Source of the DNA: BAIKAL-G1 sp002737305
GTDB lineage: Bacteria; Cyanobacteriota; Cyanobacteriia; PCC-6307; Cyanobiaceae
NCBI GenBank assembly: GCA_943361795.1
Contig: CALRIS020000011.1
Location: 53,112-117,111 of the forward strand
Reading direction: 5' to 3'
DNA: 64,000 bases
Position 1 is the first letter of the stretch; the number at the start of each line of letters is the position of its first letter. The position numbers and the translations under genes are program-made. Below the pieces are notes generated by a model. That model was given only the letters and a program-made list of their open reading frames with translations, was not told where the DNA came from and made no database searches. This document shows positions 60,763 to 64,000 of the stretch, piece after piece.

Positions 60763-61425
60763 TCAGGCCTCTTCGGAGGGTGCTTCAACCGCAGGCGCCT
60801 GATCAGCGGCGTCTGCCGCCGGCTCCAGGCCCAACCCGGTGCCTTGGTCTTCGGGGCTAGGGGCCTCAGCAGCCGGCTCTTCGGCAGGCGCTTCATCGGG
60901 GGCCTCGAGAACGGAGGCGGGCTTGCTCGGACGGGCAAACGGGTTGGGACGGGAGTTACCCGCTGGGCGATCGCCGCGGCCGCCAGTGGGGCCAGCGCCC
61001 CGGGGTTCCCGGCGGCCCTCGGATCGTCCTCCGCCCTCAGAGCGGGCTCCGCCCTCAGAGCGGGCTCCGCCCTCAGGGCGGGCTCCGGCCTGGGCCCGGT
61101 GGGCGGCGACGATCTCGGCCAGCTGGCCGTCCTCAAGCAGTTGGGCCACCGTGCGCAGGGAGAGGCCCAGGGCTGCGACGGTGGAGCGCAGGCCAAAGGC
61201 CTCCTGGATGGCTCTGGCTGCGCGCAGCTCGTTTTCGCTAAGGCGGATGCGGAAGCCGCCGGGTTCCCGGTTGCCGCCTTCCCGTCCTCCCCCCTCACGG
61301 GCGCCATCGCGACCGCCTTCACGACCACCTTCACGACCACCGCCCTGCCGTCCGCCACGGAAGCCACCGTCCTGCTGGCCCTGGGGGCTGGCTGACTGGA
61401 TGGATGCGTTCGTCTCGTCCGCCAT
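60763..61425 (-). CDS. Gly/Arg-rich protein with a conserved helical core
   Basis: A 220-residue protein from ATG 61425. An N-terminal RGG-like tract (GGREGGREGGRDGAREGGG) is followed by a conserved helical core (FRIRLSENELRAARAIQEAF, then GLRSTVAALGLSLRTVAQLL), and a second GGARSE hexapeptide tract encoded by an 18-bp repeat. The tail is Ala/Pro/Glu-rich and acidic. RGG tracts often bind RNA, but no RNA-binding fold is visible. Unknown function; 17 bp upstream of its start is the stop of the gene at 61443. Confidence 0.72.
   Translation of the reverse strand: MADETNASIQSASPQGQQDGGFRGGRQGGGREGGREGGRDGAREGGGREGGNREPGGFRIRLSENELRAARAIQEAFGLRSTVAALGLSLRTVAQLLEDGQLAEIVAAHRAQAGARPEGGARSEGGARSEGGGRSEGRREPRGAGPTGGRGDRPAGNSRPNPFARPSKPASVLEAPDEAPAEEPAAEAPSPEDQGTGLGLEPAADAADQAPAVEAPSEEA
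61033..61086. repeat. 18-bp in-frame repeat, three copies
   Basis: GCCCTCAGAGCGGGCTCC at 61033-61050 and 61051-61068, and GCCCTCAGGGCGGGCTCC at 61069-61086. Read on the minus strand it encodes the hexapeptide GGARSE (or GGARPE). The 18-bp period keeps the frame, so copy number can vary without frameshift. Confidence 0.9.
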
Positions 61426-61442
61426 CACCGCAGCACTGGAAA

Positions 61443-61994
61443 TCAGGAGCCAGTGTGACGCATGGGGGTTGGTGAAGGCCAACACCACTCAATCCGATGG
61501 GGCTCCGGGGCACCGGCGCGGGCCAGCACCACTAGGGGGATTGGCTTGCGCCCATCGGCCTCCATCCAGCGGCGGTATTCGGCCAGAAAGGCCAGGTAGC
61601 GATCCAGCGTCCAGCCGTGGTTGCCCGCCTCCTGGGCGCTCCAGAAGCGCCGCAGGGCCTGCTGGAAGGCGTGGCGTCCAAATTCTTGCCAGCAGAGCTG
61701 TTCAGCCAGGCAGGCCTCAAGCCCTGAGCGATGCAGCTCCCGAAAGCGCACCAGCTCCGGCGCAGCTCCACTTGCATCGGGGGGCAGCACCTGGCCCAGG
61801 CCCTGCACACTGACCGGATTGAGCCGTAACCAGCAGCGCTCAAGCAAGAGAACCGGGAGGTCCCCCCGCCAGCCATACCCCTGTTGCTGTGCGAGCAGCG
61901 CATCGGTGCGCTGGCGCTGGCTCAAGCTGAGCAGGGTTCGGCCGTCGTTACGGGCCTGGCTGGTCGGCGCGGACCTGGAGCCGTGGTGGGTCAT
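61443..61994 (-). CDS. Conserved hypothetical protein
   Basis: A 183-residue soluble protein. An N-terminal Ser/Arg stretch is followed by RQRTDALLAQQQGYGWRGDL, PVLLLERCWLRLNPVSVQGL and a C-terminal helical region with FRELHRSGLEACLAEQLCWQEFGRHAF (partly listed), AQEAGNHGWTLDRYLAFLAE and IPLVVLARAG. No known motif. Probably in one transcript with the RGG-like gene 17 bp downstream. Confidence 0.65.
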   Translation of the reverse strand: MTHHGSRSAPTSQARNDGRTLLSLSQRQRTDALLAQQQGYGWRGDLPVLLLERCWLRLNPVSVQGLGQVLPPDASGAAPELVRFRELHRSGLEACLAEQLCWQEFGRHAFQQALRRFWSAQEAGNHGWTLDRYLAFLAEYRRWMEADGRKPIPLVVLARAGAPEPHRIEWCWPSPTPMRHTGS

Positions 61995-62120
61995 GGCGAC
62001 GGCGTGGTCTGGACCTCACCCTATGGGCAATTCCCCCCAGGGTTGATGTCGGTGGCGGTGCTGCGCCTGTCCACGCTGCGGTGGTTGAGCTAAAGAGGCT
62101 GGGTTGGAGCCCGTCTTGTC

Positions 62121-63620
62121 TTGAGCGTTCAAGCCGATTCCAGCGTCCCCCCGGATCGCAGCCCAGAGGGTCCCGGCGGCGCAGCCAGCCTGGCCGTAAG
62201 GAGCCCGACGACGACTCAACGGAGTTTGCCGCCCCAGCTGGAGCTGCCCAAGGCCCTGCAAGGCCAGGTCTTGCCAAGGCTGCTGCTGGGGCGCTGGTGG
62301 CCCCTGGCGGCCACCCTGGCCGGTGGCTGGGTCTTGGCCGAAGGCCTGCATTTGTCGTCCGTCCTGCCCCTGGTGGCTGCGGGTGCCGGCTGCTGGTTGC
62401 TGGCCCGTCGGCGGCCTGCCGTGGCATCCGCCCAGCTGCCACGCTCCAGCGAGGGCTGGATCGCCCGCTGCCAAACGGTCTTAGCCCAGTTCGAGCGCTT
62501 AGAGGGGCTGGGTGCTCCTGGTCAGGCCCAACGACTTGGGGACTTGGAGGCGCTGAAGCAGCAGCAACAGCGGCAGCGGCTTGATATCGCCCTCACCGGC
62601 TGCCGGTTGCCGCAGGCTGGCCACCAGGCTGGGATCACAGCCGCGATCACGGCCAACCAGGCCAGCCGTTTGCCGATGCGCCTGCATTGGAGCCATCCCC
62701 TGCCGGCCCAGAGCCCCGACTGGCAGTGGCCCCAGGCGTTCAGCCATTGCGATCACCTGCTCTATTGCCTGGACCTGCCGCTCCAGGCCGCTGATCTGCG
62801 CTGGCTCGAGGCTTTGCCGCCGAAGCAGTCCACTTGGCTGCTGGTCAATTTCGGGGGCGCCGGCCTGCTGCCAGAGCGCCAGGCCGAATTGGAGGCCCAG
62901 CTGCCTGCCCCCTTGCGCCAGCGCTGGTTCGCCTGGACCGGCCCGGCCGACCTTCAGGGCCCGGAGACCGCCCCTGTGGAGGCCTGGGCCCCCCTCGTGC
63001 AGGCCCTCGAGCGCGGCGGCCTGGCCCAGATTGATGCCACGGTCTGCCGCTGCTTTGGGGCCCTGCACGGGCGCTGGCAGGCGGAGCTTGAGGGCCTGCG
63101 GCGGCAACGGTTGCAGCTGCTGGTGGGCCAAACCCAATGGGCCGTGGCGGCCGGTGTGGTGTTGGCGCCGCTGCCCAGCCTGGATCTGCTGGTGCTGGCC
63201 GGGGCCAATGGCCTGATGCTTCAGGAGATGGGGCGCCTCTGGGAGAGTCCTTGGACCCTGGACCAGCTCCAGGCCGCCGCCCAGGACCTGGCCAAGGCTG
63301 CCCTGCAGCTGGGGGTGGTGGAGTGGAGCAGCCAGGCCTTAGCGGGGTTGATCAAATGGCACGGCGCCACCTGGTTGGTGGGCAGTGCCGTGCAGGCCCT
63401 CAGTGCCGCCTACCTAACGCGGGTGGTAGCCAGGGCTATGGCGGACTACCTGGCCCTGGCCTCCGGGGTCGCGGAAGCGGACCTGGCCCTGCTCAAGGCC
63501 CAGGCCCCCCTGTTGGTGGCCCGGGCGGCGGAGACGGAAAAGCTCGATTGGTCGGCCTTTTTGCAGCAGGGCCAGCAATGGCTGCGCCAGCAAGCGGCCC
63601 TGGCCCCCGCCACTCCTTGA
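62121..63620 (+). CDS. DUF697/YcjF-like protein with degenerate GTPase domain
   Basis: A 499-residue protein from TTG 62121. Two N-terminal membrane helices (LAATLAGGWVLAEGL, LPLVAAGAGCWLLA), then a central domain whose layout matches Era-like GTPases. In place of the P-loop is IALTGCRLPQAGHQAG, and in place of NKxD is LLVNFGGAGLL, so nucleotide binding is unlikely. The C-terminal DUF697 domain is hydrophobic (WAVAAGVVLAPLPSLDLLVL, ALSAAYLTRVVARAMADYLA). Likely membrane scaffold or chaperone-like role by analogy; function unproven. Confidence 0.72.
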   Translation: MSVQADSSVPPDRSPEGPGGAASLAVRSPTTTQRSLPPQLELPKALQGQVLPRLLLGRWWPLAATLAGGWVLAEGLHLSSVLPLVAAGAGCWLLARRRPAVASAQLPRSSEGWIARCQTVLAQFERLEGLGAPGQAQRLGDLEALKQQQQRQRLDIALTGCRLPQAGHQAGITAAITANQASRLPMRLHWSHPLPAQSPDWQWPQAFSHCDHLLYCLDLPLQAADLRWLEALPPKQSTWLLVNFGGAGLLPERQAELEAQLPAPLRQRWFAWTGPADLQGPETAPVEAWAPLVQALERGGLAQIDATVCRCFGALHGRWQAELEGLRRQRLQLLVGQTQWAVAAGVVLAPLPSLDLLVLAGANGLMLQEMGRLWESPWTLDQLQAAAQDLAKAALQLGVVEWSSQALAGLIKWHGATWLVGSAVQALSAAYLTRVVARAMADYLALASGVAEADLALLKAQAPLLVARAAETEKLDWSAFLQQGQQWLRQQAALAPATP

Positions 63621-63856
63621 GTGCGCTGAGGAGAGTCCCATCGGGGGGCGATGTCGGCCGCGGGCTTGAACGATGCTGGGCTCAGAGCTGTTGTTAGTCA
63701 GCCTTTGCTTAGTCAGACTTTTTTGGTCAGAATTCTGAACTTGCTTAGGGGGGGGGGCAGGGGGAGTATCGCAAAGAAATTTAAAGGCACCTAAAGTTTG
63801 TTGAAGGGCGTTGACGTTTGGTTTCGCCCTGTTGTGGTTGGGCCAGATGTTCTTAG
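63621..63856. other. AT-richer spacer before the IS element
   Basis: No gene seen. Repeated TAGTCAG/GGTCAG heptamers (about 63695-63730), a run of ten G (63748-63757) followed by CAGGGGGAG, and then AT-rich sequence lead to the putative target site TTAG (63853-63856). GC is well below the window average, which fits a region disturbed by insertion. Confidence 0.45.
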
Positions 63857-64000
63857 GGAGACTCTGGAAAACACAGGGCATCCGCGCGAGAATAGATGCA
63901 TAAACCAAGGCCGGGACTGGGGTGATGGGAGGCAAGCAGCTCGGGTTTGCTGATTACGAGCAAGCCACAGCCAAAAAGCGCACCAAGAAGGAGAAGTTTC
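63857..64000 (+). mobile_element. IS5-family insertion sequence, left end (truncated by window edge)
   Basis: The element appears to start at 63857 with GGAGACTCTGGAAAACACAG, right after TTAG, which fits the YTAR target of IS5-group elements. The transposase gene starts at 63925. The right end, second inverted repeat and target copy are beyond the window. Confidence 0.65.
63925..64000 (+). CDS. IS5-family transposase, N-terminal fragment
   Basis: The frame from ATG 63925 reads MGGKQLGFADYEQATAKKRT then KKEKF, which is the widely shared N-terminus of one IS5-group DDE transposase type (GxKQLGFxDYExxTAKKxTxxEKF). It is cut by the window end after about 25 codons. Integrity of the catalytic DDE residues cannot be judged. 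Confidence 0.8.
   Translation, partial: MGGKQLGFADYEQATAKKRTKKEKF

Noticed and set aside
4739..60975. HIP1-like octamers GCGATCGC (for example 4740, 11249, 13147, 13901, 14225, 60967)
   Set aside because: I noticed only about six. Rough expectation at this GC is two to three, so there is no strong HIP1 enrichment.
1..64000. tRNA, rRNA, tmRNA, CRISPR array
   Set aside because: No T-loop-like GTTCRANNC context with a matching acceptor stem, and no evenly spaced long repeats, were seen by eye. A tRNAscan or CRISPR search would be decisive.

Overview
The window comes from a high-GC picocyanobacterium of the alpha-cyanobacterial Synechococcus/Cyanobium group. It carries oxygenic-photosynthesis genes (psaM, psb28, ndhD, por, gun4, a CRR6-type NDH-1 assembly factor), the cyanobacterial alkane pair ado-aar, a ferrochelatase with a C-terminal chlorophyll-binding-like helix, a cyAbrB regulator, Tab2 and Tic22-like proteins, and gene orders I know from marine and brackish Synechococcus and Prochlorococcus. 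Genes are tightly packed on both strands. I found no rRNA, tRNA or CRISPR array.

Layout. 0-3 kb: 3' part of a division PBP (ftsI), transaldolase with a C-terminal EF-hand pair, and a small cyclic-nucleotide-binding protein. 3.2-8.2 kb (minus): tyrosine recombinase, cobO, pyrH, frr and a geranylgeranyl-reductase-like flavoprotein. 8.3-12.8 kb (plus): hemH, an M23 peptidase, ilvB with a C-terminal zinc-ribbon-like tail, a secreted protein and a small membrane protein. 12.9-20.7 kb: Tic22-like protein, a poorly explained gap with a probable unlisted small membrane protein, a COG2509-type flavoprotein, cyAbrB, pgeF, the Tab2/S1-domain pair and a creatininase-family enzyme.

20.7-25.5 kb (plus): ado, aar, accA, an SDR and folE; the first three link acyl-ACP production to alkane synthesis. 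25.7-34.4 kb: trpF, M50 protease, lipoate-ligase-like protein, TSUP permease, CRR6, psaM, por and an Na+/H+ antiporter. 34.5-38.8 kb: small conserved proteins, ksgA, ispE, a DUF3082 protein and a 31-residue membrane protein ending at a perfect 15-bp hairpin. 38.9-42.6 kb: pdhB, secD, secF and a small membrane protein. 42.6-50.1 kb: two AI-2E-family permeases, psb28, selU, gun4, an anti-sigma-like ATPase and short hypotheticals. 50.3-60.7 kb: lipase-like hydrolase, M3 peptidase, ndhD, thrB, glk, thrS and trpS. 60.7-64 kb: a Gly/Arg-rich protein, a DUF697 protein with an apparently dead GTPase domain, then an AT-richer stretch and the left end of an IS5-family element cut by the window edge.

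Most of the window is core genome. Less ordinary items are the domesticated-looking recombinase, zinc-ribbon acetolactate synthase, pseudo-GTPase, very short genes (14.3, 30.9, 38.7, 42.4 kb), pairs of divergent start codons only 9-30 bp apart, and a set of unrelated 15-18 bp minisatellites.
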